NCBI GenBank assembly: GCA_900544535.1
Contig: UQVH01000003.1
Location: 103,133-167,132 of the forward strand
Source: an uncultured Bacteroidales bacterium
GTDB taxonomy: Bacteria > Bacteroidota > Bacteroidia > Bacteroidales > Muribaculaceae
Direction of reading: 5' to 3'
Length of the DNA: 64,000 nt
Part shown: positions 17,225-26,716 of the stretch, one piece after another
Layout: each line of letters opens with the position of its first letter
Numbering within the stretch: position 1 is the stretch's first letter
Made by a program: the position numbers and the translations under genes
Notes under the pieces: model-generated
Databases searched by the model: none
What the model was told of the DNA's origin: nothing
What the model saw: the letters and a program-made list of their open reading frames with translations, nothing else

Positions 17225-18544
17225 ATGGTTAAAAATAAACCGGACCAAAGTTTCATGAAGCTTTGGAATCTGAGTTTCGGTTTCTTTGGTGTTCAGATCG
17301 CCTACGCTCTCCAGAGCGCCAATATTTCACGTATTTTTGCAACCTTAGGCGCCGATCCTCATTCACTCAGTTACTTCTGGATTTTGCCACCGCTGATGGG
17401 CATCCTCGTGCAGCCGATCGTAGGTGCTGCCAGTGACCGCACATGGAACCGACTTGGACGCCGTCTGCCTTATCTGCTTCTCGGAGCCGCTATTGCCGTG
17501 GTGGTGATGTGTCTTCTTCCGAATGCGGGCAGTTTCGGACTGACAGTCGGAGGAGCGATGGTTTTCGGCTTCATCGCTCTGATGTTTCTCGACACGTCGA
17601 TCAACATGGCCATGCAACCATTCAAGATGCTTGTCGGCGATCAGGTCAATGAGCGGCAGAAAGGTCTGGCCTATTCGATCCAGAGTTTTCTTTGCAATGC
17701 CGGTAGTCTTGTCGGTTATCTTGCCCCGATCACACTGACAGCAATCGGTGTCAGCAATCTTGCTCCTGCCGGTCAGGTGCCCGATGCCGTCACATATTCT
17801 TTCTATATTGGTGCGGCGGTGCTGATCCTCTGTGTGATTTACAGTTTCGCCACCATCCGGGAAATGCCTCCGAAGGAATACGCCGAATATCATGGTATCA
17901 CCGAACAGCAGAGCAGTGAAAAGGCTTCTATGATCCAGTTGCTGATTCATGCTCCGCGCACATTCTGGACTGTCGGGCTGGTACAGTTCTTCTGCTGGGC
18001 TGCTTTCCTTTATATGTGGACTTATACTCCCGGCGCCATAGCCGATACCGTATGGGATACGACCGACACGAACTCGCAGGCCTATCAGACTGCCGGAAAC
18101 TGGGTGGGCGTCCTTTTCGCAGTCCAGGCTGTCGGATCTGTGCTTTGGGCCATCGTCATCCCGCGGTTCAGGAGCCATAAGACTGTCTATGCTTTAAGTC
18201 TGCTTTTGGGCGCCGTTGGTTTCATTTCCACACTTTTTGTAAGAGACCAGTATGTGCTTTTCATTTCATTCCTGCTTATAGGGTGTGCATGGGCTGCCAT
18301 GCTCGCTCTTCCATTCACCATCCTCACCAATTCTATCTCAGGTAAGAATATGGGTACTTATCTCGGCCTGTTCAACGGTACGATATGTGTGCCGCAGATC
18401 TGTGCCGCGGCTTTGGGCGGAGTGATCCTTCCTTTGCTCGGAGGTCAGCAGGTCAACATGCTTGTGTTGGGTGGAGTTCTTCTGATTGCAGGCGCGCTGA
18501 GCGTCGGTCTTGTCAAGGAAACATATGCCGAGCAGGCATCCTGA
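17225..18544 (+). CDS. MFS sugar porter (SLC45/sucrose-maltose type)
   Basis: 439 aa with 12 predicted membrane helices. The loop after helix 2 reads GAASDRTWNRLGRRLPYLLLGA, the version of the MFS signature found in SLC45-like sucrose/maltose-proton symporters, and the N-terminus LWNLSFGFFGVQIAYALQSAN is typical of that branch. It probably imports a disaccharide or its breakdown product with protons across the inner membrane; the substrate is not given by sequence. It ends 28 bp from the convergent MATE gene. The promoter is not clear; the 113 bp before it are A/T-rich. Confidence 0.82.
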   Translation: MVKNKPDQSFMKLWNLSFGFFGVQIAYALQSANISRIFATLGADPHSLSYFWILPPLMGILVQPIVGAASDRTWNRLGRRLPYLLLGAAIAVVVMCLLPNAGSFGLTVGGAMVFGFIALMFLDTSINMAMQPFKMLVGDQVNERQKGLAYSIQSFLCNAGSLVGYLAPITLTAIGVSNLAPAGQVPDAVTYSFYIGAAVLILCVIYSFATIREMPPKEYAEYHGITEQQSSEKASMIQLLIHAPRTFWTVGLVQFFCWAAFLYMWTYTPGAIADTVWDTTDTNSQAYQTAGNWVGVLFAVQAVGSVLWAIVIPRFRSHKTVYALSLLLGAVGFISTLFVRDQYVLFISFLLIGCAWAAMLALPFTILTNSISGKNMGTYLGLFNGTICVPQICAAALGGVILPLLGGQQVNMLVLGGVLLIAGALSVGLVKETYAEQAS

Positions 18545-18572
18545 CAGAGGTCGGTCATCCCTGACACTATTC

Positions 18573-19859
18573 TTATAATATACGGCGGCGCATTGCCGTC
18601 AGCGCTACACCACGGGTTAAGAGATATGCCAAAAAGGCTATCCACAGCCCGTGGTTTCCTATTGCCGGGAATAGCAACCGGAGCAGTATGAAATACACGG
18701 CGGTGGCTGTGGCCATTGAAAGCAGCATTTCTCTTGTTTTGGTCGCACCGATGAAGACCCCGTCCCAGGTGAACGCCGCGAACCCTACGGCAGGAATAGC
18801 AATTACCCAGCTGTAATATTCTTTTGCCGACATCCTTACTCCGGCATCGTCGCTCAACAGGCTCATGATGCTCTCGCCACCGACTGCATAGATTACTGTA
18901 AAGATCAGCACCATGGCTATGCTCCACCGGAAAAGGGCTTTGATACATTCGCGCAGCTTTTCACGGTCGCCGCTGCCGATGATATTCCCGCAGAGCGATT
19001 CTCCTGCAAAGGCAAAACCGTCCATGAAGTAGGAGAAGAGGATGAAAAACTGCATCAGAAGTGTGTTGACGGCCAAGATTATAGTCCCCTGTGTTGATCC
19101 TGTGCGTGTAAACCATACGGTCACCGCTATCAGGCAGAGTGTGCGGAAAAAGATGTCTGTGTTGACGCGGAAGAATCGGCGCAGGTCGCTGAGCCGTATG
19201 ATTTCCCGGATATTGCCGGGAGACGGTTTGTATTTTATCAGCACGATAGCCAAGCCTGTGAGTACGCCGAGCCACTGGGCTGTCAGAGTGCCTGATGCGA
19301 CTCCGTCGACTTTAAGCCCGAATACAAACACAAGAATAAGACTGACTGCGATATTTGTCAGATTCACGACAAATGCAATCCACATAGGCGCTCGTGCGTT
19401 TTTCATTCCGAGCAGCCAGCCGGTAAGCGTGAATGTCGCCAATGAAGCCGGTGCTCCCCATACGAGAATAGTGAAATATATTGAGGCAAGCTCCCGGACA
19501 GGTCCGTTGACCTCAAGGAGATCCAGGGTAAGGTTTAGAAGAGGCTTCTGAAGAATGATAATGGCTGCGGATGCTATCAGAGCAACGATCAGACCGCGTG
19601 AAAGCACCTGAGCGCATCCCTTTTTGTCGCCGCTGCCGTTAGCCTGGGCTGTCAGGCCGCTTGTCCCCATGCGGAGGAAAGCGAAGAGCCAATACAGCAT
19701 ATTGAAAATCGTGCCGCCTACCGCAATGGCGGCGATGTAGTCAGGACTGCCCATATGCCCGACGATCACCACGTCCATCAGGGCCAGCAAAGGTGTGGTG
19801 ATGTTCGTGATGATCGACGGTATGGCCAGCGACAGAATGTCGCGGTTGATTGCCTTCAT
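18573..19859 (-). CDS. MATE-family efflux transporter (DinF-like)
   Basis: 428 aa, two bundles of six helices. The N-terminus NRDILSLAIPSIITNITTPLLALMDVVIVGHMG is the MATE signature, and the second half repeats the topology (FFILFSYFMDGFAFAGESLCGNIIGSGD at about residues 266-293). DinF-type MATE proteins export cationic or organic compounds using sodium or proton gradients. It is the last gene of a minus-strand run lysC-lysA-OPT-MATE with gaps of 20-54 bp, so may be co-transcribed with them, though no functional link is obvious. Confidence 0.9.
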   Translation of the reverse strand: MKAINRDILSLAIPSIITNITTPLLALMDVVIVGHMGSPDYIAAIAVGGTIFNMLYWLFAFLRMGTSGLTAQANGSGDKKGCAQVLSRGLIVALIASAAIIILQKPLLNLTLDLLEVNGPVRELASIYFTILVWGAPASLATFTLTGWLLGMKNARAPMWIAFVVNLTNIAVSLILVFVFGLKVDGVASGTLTAQWLGVLTGLAIVLIKYKPSPGNIREIIRLSDLRRFFRVNTDIFFRTLCLIAVTVWFTRTGSTQGTIILAVNTLLMQFFILFSYFMDGFAFAGESLCGNIIGSGDREKLRECIKALFRWSIAMVLIFTVIYAVGGESIMSLLSDDAGVRMSAKEYYSWVIAIPAVGFAAFTWDGVFIGATKTREMLLSMATATAVYFILLRLLFPAIGNHGLWIAFLAYLLTRGVALTAMRRRIL

Positions 19860-19882
19860 TCTAATGTAGCGGGACGTCGGTG

Positions 19883-21877
19883 TTAGTCCTTAAGGCGTTT
19901 TGCCTTCATGGAATCCCAGATCAGATAGATGATCAGGAGAGCATAGACTGCAAGACCGGCCCATTGGGTTGTAATTGCGCTCAAAGGGCTTGTATATTCA
20001 AAACCGAGGAAGCGGGTCAGCGCCGCGAAGACTCCGAAGAGCGCGCCGCCGGCGATGAGGCCCGAAGAGATCAGGGTCCCGCGGTCGCGGCGTGCGTCAT
20101 TGATAGCCTTGTCAGTCGAACGGCTGCCGACAAACCAGGCAATGGCTCCTCCGACAAGCAACGGAGTATTGAGCTGCAAGGGGATGAACATGCCGAGGCA
20201 GAATGCCAGGGCCGGAACGCCGAGCCAGTTGAGGATGAGCGCGAGGATTGCTCCCGTCATGTAGAGAATCCAGGGAGTGTCGCCGCCCATCATGAGGGGT
20301 TCGATCACTTTTGCCATTGCGTTGGCCTGCGGTGCGATAAGGGCATTTTCGCCGGTAAATCCGTAGACCTGATTGAGCAGCAAAATGACACCTCCGACTG
20401 TTGCGGCGGAGACGAGTGTGCCGAGGAACTTCCAGCTTTCCTGTTTGCGGGGAGTGGAGCCGAGCCAGTAGCCGACTTTAAGGTCGGTGACAAAGCCTCC
20501 GGCCATTGAAAGGGCTGTGCAGACCACACCTCCGATGACCATCGAGGCCACGATGCCCGAAGATCCGCTCAGGCCGATGGCGACGAAGATTGCCGATGCC
20601 ACGATGAGTGTCATCAGTGTCATTCCCGACACGGGGTTTGAACCTACGATAGCGATTGCGTTGGCAGCGACGGTCGTGAAAAGGAATGCGATTGCTGTCA
20701 CTACGAGCCATGCGATAAATGCCTGCCAGAAAGTATGGATGACGCCGAACCAGAAGAACAGAAGCACGGCAACGAGTGCGATTGCGATAAAAAATACCAC
20801 ATGCTTCATGGAAATGTCGGTCTGCCAGCGCACGGTCTTACCTTCGGTGCTGTTGCCCTTGAGTTCGCGTGACGCGAGACCTACGGCTCCGCGGATTATA
20901 GACCATGATTTGACAATACCGATGATTCCTGCCATGGCGATACCTCCGATGCCGATCATTCGTGCATGGTCGGCAAAAATGGCTTCGGGGGCCATAGCCG
21001 CGATTTCAGGAGTGCCGTAAGTGCCGAGCAACGGGATCAGAATCCACCATACGAAAATCGAACCGGCGAAGATGATGAACGCATAGTTCAGACCGATGAT
21101 GTAACCCAGACCAAGTACTGCCGCACCGGTATTGCAGCTGAGCACAAGTTTGGTTTTCTCTGCAAGAGTCTGTCCCCATTCCGTGATATGGGTGTTGAGC
21201 ACTCCGGCCCACCAGCCGAACGTCTCGACCACATAGTCGTAGATACCGCCGATCAGCGATGCGAGGACCAGTGTCCGCGCCTGTCCGCTGTTGCCAGCAG
21301 AACTTTTGCCGAGGCCGCTTGCAAGCACCTGGGTTGTGGCTGTCGCTTCAGGGAAGGGGTATTTCCCGTGCATATCCTTCACGAAGTACTTGCGGAAAGG
21401 AATGAAGAAGAGTATTCCTAAAATACCACCCAAGAGCGAACTCAGGAAAATCTGTAAGAAGTTTACGGTGATTTCGGGGTATTTGGCCTGAAGAATGTAG
21501 AGGGCTGGTAGGGTGAAAATCGCACCTGCGACAATCACACCCGAACATGCTCCGATGCTCTGGATGATGATGTTCTGACCTAAGGGATTGTCTTTCTTGA
21601 GTGCGCCTGAGAGTCCGACGGCGATGATGGCAATCGGAATTGCGGCTTCAAAGACCTGACCTACTTTCAGACCGAGGTAAGCGGCCGCGGCGCTGAATAT
21701 CACAGCCAAAAGCAGACCCATCCCGACGGAATAGGGGGTGACTTCGGGATAGTCACGGGCAGGGTGCATGATAGGCCGGTAGCCTTCATCTTCCGCAAGT
21801 TCGCGGAACGCATTTTCAGGAAGTTCCACCGGATCGGCATCCTGATAGATTTCCTTTGGATTTTCGTTGGTTTTCAT
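19883..21877 (-). CDS. OPT-family oligopeptide transporter
   Basis: 664 aa with about 15-16 hydrophobic segments. The family signatures are near the N-terminus: PEVTPYSVGMGLLLAVIFSAAAAYLGLKVGQVFEAAIP (about residues 44-82) and FRKYFVKDMHGKYPFPEATATTQVLASG (about 160-188), plus SNPVSGMTLMTL (about 422). OPT proteins import small peptides or metal-peptide chelates. It is 20 bp downstream of lysA and 23 bp upstream of the MATE gene. Peptide uptake is plausible for this organism; the exact substrate is unknown. Confidence 0.93.
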   Translation of the reverse strand: MKTNENPKEIYQDADPVELPENAFRELAEDEGYRPIMHPARDYPEVTPYSVGMGLLLAVIFSAAAAYLGLKVGQVFEAAIPIAIIAVGLSGALKKDNPLGQNIIIQSIGACSGVIVAGAIFTLPALYILQAKYPEITVNFLQIFLSSLLGGILGILFFIPFRKYFVKDMHGKYPFPEATATTQVLASGLGKSSAGNSGQARTLVLASLIGGIYDYVVETFGWWAGVLNTHITEWGQTLAEKTKLVLSCNTGAAVLGLGYIIGLNYAFIIFAGSIFVWWILIPLLGTYGTPEIAAMAPEAIFADHARMIGIGGIAMAGIIGIVKSWSIIRGAVGLASRELKGNSTEGKTVRWQTDISMKHVVFFIAIALVAVLLFFWFGVIHTFWQAFIAWLVVTAIAFLFTTVAANAIAIVGSNPVSGMTLMTLIVASAIFVAIGLSGSSGIVASMVIGGVVCTALSMAGGFVTDLKVGYWLGSTPRKQESWKFLGTLVSAATVGGVILLLNQVYGFTGENALIAPQANAMAKVIEPLMMGGDTPWILYMTGAILALILNWLGVPALAFCLGMFIPLQLNTPLLVGGAIAWFVGSRSTDKAINDARRDRGTLISSGLIAGGALFGVFAALTRFLGFEYTSPLSAITTQWAGLAVYALLIIYLIWDSMKAKRLKD

Positions 21878-21897
21878 TGTTGTTTTTCAGGGGTGAT

Positions 21898-23043
21898 TTA
21901 AGAGAAGTAAGAGTGGGGGAACGGCCTGCAATTATAGCGCGAGGCCATAATCTCTCCGTAAGCGCCGGCAGAGCGCAGAGCGAGCATATCGCCGCGTCGG
22001 ACTTCCGGTAGCGTCTCGCTTTCGCCGAAGCGATCGGAGGATTCGCAGATCGGGCCGACAACGTCGTAGTGATGCAGTTCGCCGTTGGGGTTGGATATGT
22101 TTTCGATTTTGTGGTGGGCGCTGTAAAGGGCGGGACGGATCAGGTCGCTCATTCCGGCATCGACAATGGCGAAGCGTTTGGTTGTACCCTGCTTGACGTA
22201 AAGGACACGGGTGATCAGAGATCCGCACTGGGCCACAATCGAGCGTCCGAGTTCGAAATGAAGCTCCTGATCGGGGCGCAGACGCAGATGGTTGTGGAAG
22301 GTGGTGAAATAAGCCTCGAAATCCGGAATCGGGTGGCGTTCGGGATGTGCGTAGTCGATGCCGAGGCCGCCCCCAACGTTGATAAGGCTGAATTTCACGC
22401 CTTTTTGCTCGTATTCGTCCTGGAGACGGTTGATTGTCTCGCAGAGCATTACGAAAGGCTCGGTTTCTGTGATCTGTGAACCGATGTGGAAATGGAGTCC
22501 GCGCAGTTCGATTGCGGGCAGGCTTCCGGCAAGGGTCACGATGGATTCGAGTTGCTCAAGATTGATGCCGAATTTATTTTCGGCAAGACCGGTAGTGATG
22601 TAGGCGTGGGTGTGAGCGTCGATATTGGGGTTTACACGGATGGCGACGCGGGCTGTCTTACCCATCTCGGTTGCGATTTCGCTGATCACCCGGAGTTCCG
22701 GTTCTGACTCGACGTTGAAACATTCGATGTCCGCCTCAAGCGCCGTGCGGATTTCTGCATCGCTCTTGCCAACTCCGGCGAAGACTATGCGGTCGCCGCG
22801 GAAGCCGGCCTCAAGCGCAGCCTCGATTTCCCATCCGCTGACGCAGTCTACACCGAAACCTGCGGCCTGAATGGTACGCAGAATGCCCGGATTGGCATTG
22901 GCCTTGATTGCATAATGTACTTTGAAGCGCGGATCGCGGGCTGTGCGGCGTATCTCCTTGACGGTGCGTTCGAGCAAACGCAGATCGTAGAAATAAAACG
23001 GGGTTTTGAGGGTCGAGAATTCTTCTATCGGGAAACGTGTCAT
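21898..23043 (-). CDS. lysA: Diaminopimelate decarboxylase
   Basis: 381 aa, PLP-dependent fold-III enzyme. The PLP lysine lies in FKVHYAIKANANPGIL (Lys about 47). Other marks are HFHIGSQITETEPF (about 190), the phosphate-binding INVGGGLGIDYAHPE (about 225), and CESSDRFGE (about 333) with the active-site Cys contributed across the dimer. It decarboxylates meso-diaminopimelate to lysine, the last step of lysine synthesis. It lies 54 bp after lysC, the first enzyme of the same pathway, which supports the assignment and co-transcription. Slightly shorter than many LysA proteins (about 400-420) but with no missing motif. Confidence 0.95.
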   Translation of the reverse strand: MTRFPIEEFSTLKTPFYFYDLRLLERTVKEIRRTARDPRFKVHYAIKANANPGILRTIQAAGFGVDCVSGWEIEAALEAGFRGDRIVFAGVGKSDAEIRTALEADIECFNVESEPELRVISEIATEMGKTARVAIRVNPNIDAHTHAYITTGLAENKFGINLEQLESIVTLAGSLPAIELRGLHFHIGSQITETEPFVMLCETINRLQDEYEQKGVKFSLINVGGGLGIDYAHPERHPIPDFEAYFTTFHNHLRLRPDQELHFELGRSIVAQCGSLITRVLYVKQGTTKRFAIVDAGMSDLIRPALYSAHHKIENISNPNGELHHYDVVGPICESSDRFGESETLPEVRRGDMLALRSAGAYGEIMASRYNCRPFPHSYFS

Positions 23044-23097
23044 TTGGTTAATCTCTTTGTTGTCTGTGGTTTCAGAATGTCCAATCGGCGGATGCTT

Positions 23098-24414
23098 TTA
23101 GTTGAAAAGCCTTTCGCTCAGCCGCTTGAGAGCCTCGATCTTATCACAGCTGCGGACGAGGAACGAGATGTTGTAGTTTGAACCGCCGTAAGAGATCATG
23201 CGGACGGGAATATCGGCGAGGGCTTCCATGGCTTTTGCCTCGTAGCCGGTGTTGGTCCATTCCATATTGCCGACAACGCAGATGATGACCATGTCCTTGT
23301 CAATGGTAACGGTGCCGAATTTTTTAAGTTCGTCGATGATTTCCGGGAGGAAGCGTTCGGAGTCGATTGTCAGTGACACACCGACCTCTGACGTCGCTAT
23401 CATGTCGATAGGAGTCCGGTATTTTTCGAATGTCTCGAAAACACGTGTCAGATAGCCGTAGGCGAGAAGCATACGCGAGCTCTTGATTTTGATTGCCACG
23501 ACATTGTCTTTGGCTGCCACAGCCTTGATGGAAGGCTCTGTGATGTTGTTGTAGATGAGTGTGCCGTGAGCCTCAGGTTCGAGTGTGTTGAGCAGACGCA
23601 CGGGGATATTGTTGACTTTTGCGGGCAATACGCATGTCGGATGGAGTATCTTCGCACCGAAGTAGGCGAGTTCGGATGCTTCTTCGTAGTGGAGTTCATT
23701 GACCGGTTTGGTGCCTTCGACAAAGCGAGGGTCGTTGTTGTGCATGCCGTCGATGTCTGTCCAGATCTCGATTTCGTCGGCTTCGATGGCTGCGCCGATG
23801 AGAGATGCGGTGTAGTCCGATCCGCCACGCTGGAGGTTGTCGATCTCACCGGTGGAGTTGCGGCAGATGAAGCCCTGGGTGACGTAGATGTCGGCGTCGA
23901 CATATTTGTCGAGCAGCGGCTGCAGGTGCAGGGCTATGTGCTGCATGTCAGGCTCGCCGTTCTGGCCGGTCTTCATGAAATCGAGGGCGGGAAGAGCCTC
24001 AGCGTAAAGACCGCGCTCGTTAAGAAGGATGGTCATCATGGCCACGCTCATGATTTCGCCTTGAGCGAGGATGATTTTTTCTTCGGTCGGTCCGAAAGTC
24101 TCGCGTTGGGTGAAAGAGCGGATATAGTTGAAGCAGGCCTTTATCTCTTTGAGTGCTTTCTCGCGGCTTTCATGCTTGTCGTAGAGGGAAGCGATTGTCT
24201 TGAGATATTTCGATTCGAGGAGATTGATCGTTTCTTTTGCGCCGTTGGTGTTCTTCTTGTAAAGATAGTCAGAGATCTCCACTAATGAGTTGGTTGTTCC
24301 TGACATGGCGGAAAGTACGATGATGTTTTTACCTCTTTCGCTGACGAGGTCTGCTACATGGCGGATTCTTTCGGCTGATCCTACTGAAGTGCCTCCAAAC
24401 TTTAAGACTTTCAT
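23098..24414 (-). CDS. lysC: Aspartate kinase (lysine-sensitive type)
   Basis: 438 aa, monofunctional. MKVLKFGGTSVGSAERI opens the kinase domain with the catalytic Lys/Gly segment; NIIVLSAMSGTTNSL (about residues 34-48) and RGGSDYTASLIGAAIEADEIEIWTDIDG (about 195-222) are the ATP and aspartate sites. Two ACT domains follow (from about residue 300, including SEVGVSLTIDSERF and VVGNMEWTN), which usually bind the inhibitor lysine. It phosphorylates aspartate at the head of the lysine/threonine/methionine pathway and precedes lysA. A perfect 14-bp palindrome covers its start codon. Confidence 0.95.
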   Translation of the reverse strand: MKVLKFGGTSVGSAERIRHVADLVSERGKNIIVLSAMSGTTNSLVEISDYLYKKNTNGAKETINLLESKYLKTIASLYDKHESREKALKEIKACFNYIRSFTQRETFGPTEEKIILAQGEIMSVAMMTILLNERGLYAEALPALDFMKTGQNGEPDMQHIALHLQPLLDKYVDADIYVTQGFICRNSTGEIDNLQRGGSDYTASLIGAAIEADEIEIWTDIDGMHNNDPRFVEGTKPVNELHYEEASELAYFGAKILHPTCVLPAKVNNIPVRLLNTLEPEAHGTLIYNNITEPSIKAVAAKDNVVAIKIKSSRMLLAYGYLTRVFETFEKYRTPIDMIATSEVGVSLTIDSERFLPEIIDELKKFGTVTIDKDMVIICVVGNMEWTNTGYEAKAMEALADIPVRMISYGGSNYNISFLVRSCDKIEALKRLSERLFN

Positions 24415-24465
24415 ATTCGAATATGTGATAATGTGATGATGCTTTTTTGTAATGGCGCAAATTTA
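24412..24465 (-). promoter_or_regulatory. lysC -7 box and start-codon palindrome
   Basis: The -7 box TAAATTTG is at 24458-24465 (minus strand), giving a leader of only about 40 nt; a ten-A tract on the plus strand (24467-24476) lies just upstream and there is no clear -33 box. CATATTCGAATATG (24412-24425) is a perfect 14-bp palindrome containing the ATG; as RNA it could fold over the start codon, or as DNA bind a regulator. No lysine riboswitch is present; the leader is too short. Confidence 0.5.
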
Positions 24466-24559
24466 CAAAAAAAAAATCACACCACAGCATTATGAAACCA
24501 AAACACGAAAATATCGTAAAATCGTCTATTGTTTTTATCTGTTTACGGGATAAATGAAA

Positions 24560-26635
24560 TTATTTCATCCGTTTCAGCAATGGATATGCGGCGACGATTC
24601 CCAGTTCGCCGGCGCGGCTGAGATCGGGGAGGGCGGAAGTCTTGTCGCCCAGGGCAAGATAGACATAGCCGCGGTCATAATAGGCCTCACCGAAGTCCGG
24701 TTTGAGGCTGATTGCGCGTGATAGGGCTTCGATGGCTTCCACATAGTTGCCGCTTTCGGCAAGCAGGACGCCTTTGTTGTAATATGCGACAGGCATGAAT
24801 GGTGAATGGTGCAGCGTCTCGTCGATGTCGGCTATTGCTTTACCGATGCCTTCGCGCGAAAGCGGCCGGCCAGGCTCGGCAGTAGCTTTCAGAATCTCAT
24901 ATTTAGCTTGAGCACGCAGCAGGTAGGCGAGTGCGAAATCCGGGGTGAGGTTCACGGCTTCGTCAAGATCCTTTATCGCATTGTCGTAGTCATGAAGCGA
25001 GATGAGGTCCATTGCACGGCCGAAATAGTCGATGGCGCGGTGTGTGTGGTTGGCAAGATAGGAATTATAGTAGCTGATCGACTCTCTGTGTGGACCTTCA
25101 AGCTCATATTGCGGTAGCTGTGCGGGGCGGGTGCTGACCTGTATGACAAAACGCAGGAGGCCGAGAGCGTTGATTTCGTCTACTTCGCGGATATATTCGC
25201 TGCTGAGATTGATCTCTGTGGGAGAGGTGTAGTAGGTGAGCATGAACGGCGGTTCGAGTTCGACAACCATTTCCTTGTTCTGCACTTTTCCGCGAATGTC
25301 TGATGCAGAGAAATCTTTGTCGGGCGAATAGTTGCTGCGTATGGTTGTCAGGGATGTGAAGCGGCGTTTTACCTGTTCCTGGGTTTCTGTGACGGTCTCT
25401 GCGACAGATGTGTCATTCTCTGGTGATGCAGCTGTGGCAGAGCCGGAGCTTTCTGAGTCTGATGTGCTCCGGCTACCGGTTGCGGCACCTCCAAACTGTT
25501 TGTCGGGCGTGAGCTGAACGGTTGCTTTAGCCAGTGACATTGACTTGTCATAGTCTTTCTGGGCGCTGCGCATGTCGCCTTTGCGGCGTTTGATGTCATA
25601 GCGGAGGAAGTAAGCGCCTGCGAAATCCGGGAAAGCATCAATCACTTTGTCAAGATCCTTGAGGGCCTTGTCAAACGAGCCGATTTCAGCCAAAAGGATC
25701 GCACGGTTGTAAAGTGTCTTGTAGTCTTCGTTGTCAAGATCGAGAACCTGCGAGAAGTCGTCGATTGCCCGGTTCGTGTCATGGACTTCGGCACGGAGCA
25801 GGCCCCGGTTGAAGATGGCTGCGGTATTGTCGGGTTCAAGACCGATTGCCCGGTCATAGTCCTCGAATGCGCCGTGGATATCGTCGTTCATATAGCGCAG
25901 ATATGCCCGGTTGATATAGAATCCGGCGGCTTCCGGACGCAGCTTGACGGCTTTGTCCATGTCGGCTAAAGCGCTTTTGAAGTCTCTGCCTGAATGGATG
26001 GCTATGTCGGCGCGCAGGAGATAGGCGTTTACAGCATTCGAGTTGATAGAAAGGGCCTTGTCGATGTCGGCGCGGGCACCGATCGTGTCTTTCATCTCAA
26101 GCCGCAGACGGGCACGTCCGAGATAGCCCTCCTCGTATTTCGGGAAGCGTTTGATGAGATGCTCGAATGTCGATTTGGCTCCCACCGTGTCGCGGCTCTC
26201 ATGCTGGGCTATCGCCTTGTTGAAGATTATGCTGCTGTTTTCCGGTTGCATTTCAAGAGCGTGGTTGTAGTCTGATATGGCCTCCTTGTTTTTGCCCTGG
26301 TTCTGTCGGGCCACACCGCGCACTTCATATGCCTCGGTGATGAACGGGTTGCGTTCGAGGGCCATGGTGGCATCCTCTTCCGCTCCGCTGAAATCATCGA
26401 GATTGAGCTTGGCGACTGCGCGGTAGAAGTATGGTTTTGCCTGAGTGGGATTGACGCTTATGACCTGGTTGAAGTACTGTATCGACAGGACATAGTCTTC
26501 AAAATAGTGGGTATTGGCTCCGATGCGCAATACCTGTTCCGTGTTGATCTGCGCATCCGCGCTCCCGAAAGGAATGATCACGGCAAGGAGCGTTATCAGG
26601 CGTATGATATATTTATTATATGTGGTAATGATCAT
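24560..26635 (-). CDS. Secreted tetratricopeptide-repeat protein with split repeat blocks
   Basis: 691 aa with signal peptide (IIRLITLLAVIIPFGSADAQ). TPR repeats fill residues 30-370, about ten copies, with typical endings such as AKPYFYRAVAKLNLDDFSGAEEDATMAL, NRGLLRAEVHDTNRAIDDFSQVL and YNRAILLAEIGSFDKALKDLDKVI. A Ser/Thr/Glu-rich linker (about 385-425) and a short beta-rich section (about 430-520, EMVVELEPPFMLTYYTS) interrupt them, and two to three more TPRs end the protein (about 535-690). Probably a periplasmic or surface scaffold; no enzyme motif is seen. It is divergent from the VanX-like gene; the 81-bp gap carries a minus-strand -7 box TACTTTTG (26655-26662). Confidence 0.8.
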   Translation of the reverse strand: MIITTYNKYIIRLITLLAVIIPFGSADAQINTEQVLRIGANTHYFEDYVLSIQYFNQVISVNPTQAKPYFYRAVAKLNLDDFSGAEEDATMALERNPFITEAYEVRGVARQNQGKNKEAISDYNHALEMQPENSSIIFNKAIAQHESRDTVGAKSTFEHLIKRFPKYEEGYLGRARLRLEMKDTIGARADIDKALSINSNAVNAYLLRADIAIHSGRDFKSALADMDKAVKLRPEAAGFYINRAYLRYMNDDIHGAFEDYDRAIGLEPDNTAAIFNRGLLRAEVHDTNRAIDDFSQVLDLDNEDYKTLYNRAILLAEIGSFDKALKDLDKVIDAFPDFAGAYFLRYDIKRRKGDMRSAQKDYDKSMSLAKATVQLTPDKQFGGAATGSRSTSDSESSGSATAASPENDTSVAETVTETQEQVKRRFTSLTTIRSNYSPDKDFSASDIRGKVQNKEMVVELEPPFMLTYYTSPTEINLSSEYIREVDEINALGLLRFVIQVSTRPAQLPQYELEGPHRESISYYNSYLANHTHRAIDYFGRAMDLISLHDYDNAIKDLDEAVNLTPDFALAYLLRAQAKYEILKATAEPGRPLSREGIGKAIADIDETLHHSPFMPVAYYNKGVLLAESGNYVEAIEALSRAISLKPDFGEAYYDRGYVYLALGDKTSALPDLSRAGELGIVAAYPLLKRMK

Positions 26636-26704
26636 TATTAATGCTTATGACTTGCAAAAGTAATGTTTTCGTATAAAACTCGGCCCTGATTTAAGGATTT
26701 TTCA

Positions 26705-26712
26705 TATTTTTG
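26705..26712 (+). promoter_or_regulatory. -7 box directly before the dipeptidase start
   Basis: TATTTTTG matches TAnnTTTG and ends four bases before the ATG at 26717, leaving almost no room for a leader. No matching -33 box 19-21 bp upstream. Confidence 0.4.
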
Positions 26713-26716
26713 CGCC

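Noticed and set aside
17363..18178. 271-codon minus-strand frame opposite the MFS gene
   Set aside because: Antisense of a clear membrane transporter; His/Arg-rich low-quality sequence with no domain.
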